A stretch of 41,386 nt of DNA from Myxococcales bacterium (GTDB lineage: Bacteria; Myxococcota_A; Polyangia; Polyangiales; Ga0077539), in NCBI GenBank assembly GCA_030652255.1, contig JAUSAZ010000009.1:1-41386 (forward strand), written 5' to 3'. Shown here one piece after another: positions 41,332-41,386 of this stretch; position 1 is the first letter of the stretch; every line of letters begins with the position of its first letter. The notes below the pieces were generated by a model. That model was not told where the DNA came from and made no database searches. It saw nothing but the letters and a program-made list of their open reading frames with translations. Made by a program: the position numbers and the translations under genes.

Positions 41332-41386
41332 GAGGTTGTCTCAGAATTGCCAGTGTCAACTGATTTTGCCTGTTCCGAAGGCAAAA
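41332..41386. mobile_element. Possible end of an insertion sequence, cut by window
   Basis: From AGAGGTTGTCTCAGAATTGC the composition turns AT-richer, and a TTTTGCCT...AGGCAAAA hairpin (41364-41371, 41379-41386) ends the window. GAGGTTGTC-like termini occur in several IS families. There is no transposase sequence in view, so this is tentative. Confidence 0.25.

Larger units (their letters stand above)
40963..41386. other. Intergenic region with dispersed inverted repeats
   Basis: No gene is supported after lolA. The stretch holds two repeat families: a 22-bp inverted pair (41002-41023 and 41097-41118) and three copies of a GGCTGCCGYGGGTTTC unit (41215-41244 as a hairpin and 41316-41331). The last 60 bases fall in GC, unlike the rest, and may start an insertion sequence. 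The 75-residue minus-strand frame 41132-41359 is only repeat translation. Confidence 0.65.

Noticed and set aside
41132..41359. 75-residue minus-strand frame in the last intergenic region
   Set aside because: Consists of translated dispersed repeats.

Overview
The window is about 70% GC, and almost every open frame has G or C in third codon positions. The gene set suggests a large-genome, Gram-negative deltaproteobacterium of myxobacterial type (Polyangiales/Sandaracinaceae-like). The evidence is RseP and LolA envelope biogenesis, many lipoproteins with Asp/Thr/Gly-rich linkers and Cys-rich modules, a beta-propeller lipoprotein, and several large uncharacterised secreted proteins. The taxonomic call is inference.

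The left half (1 to about 20780) is accessory DNA. It opens with the end of a cysteine desulfurase gene, a scrap of an MFS transporter and a chromate transporter (chrA). A heavy-metal block follows. A CadC-type ArsR regulator, a CzcB-type adaptor, a CzcA-type RND pump and a propeller-like lipoprotein form one tightly coupled minus-strand operon, with ATGA overlaps at two junctions. Diverging from it is a CPC-type heavy-metal P-type ATPase followed by a DUF3703 gene. A perfect inverted repeat between the divergent arms (8336-8357) is the likely operator and contains the regulator's start codon. Together the genes would move Cd/Zn/Pb-class ions from cytoplasm to periplasm (P-type ATPase) and outward through the RND complex. 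No outer-membrane channel gene is present.

From 11.3 to 19.6 kb the DNA is a patchwork: a TlpA-like lipoprotein, a broken di-heme cytochrome peroxidase, a frameshifted TPR gene, an XRE regulator, a Cys-rich lipoprotein and a broken IS21 helper (istB). An ATPase/PD-(D/E)XK gene is bracketed by two diverged copies of a GGTCGCCATC-rich repeat, each lying in the 3' end of a small minus-strand reading frame. An excisionase-like HTH frame and a tyrosine integrase follow. The integrase frame runs antisense into a CAT-anticodon tRNA gene, the usual mark of an island integrated at a tRNA. The left attachment site was not found.

The right half (from 20.8 kb) looks like stable chromosome: a CRP/FNR-type regulator, a TPR lipoprotein, a RodZ-like HTH membrane protein overlapping recO, an amidase, hisS, and a repetitive exported beta-strand protein. 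A three-gene minus-strand operon (transglutaminase-like exported protein, polytopic membrane protein, scramblase-like protein) comes next. It is followed by rseP, an Asp-rich lipoprotein, arsH behind a class A penicillin-binding protein, a PVTT-repeat membrane protein, two paralogous DTG-repeat lipoproteins and lolA. The last 400 bases hold dispersed inverted repeats and possibly the start of an insertion sequence.
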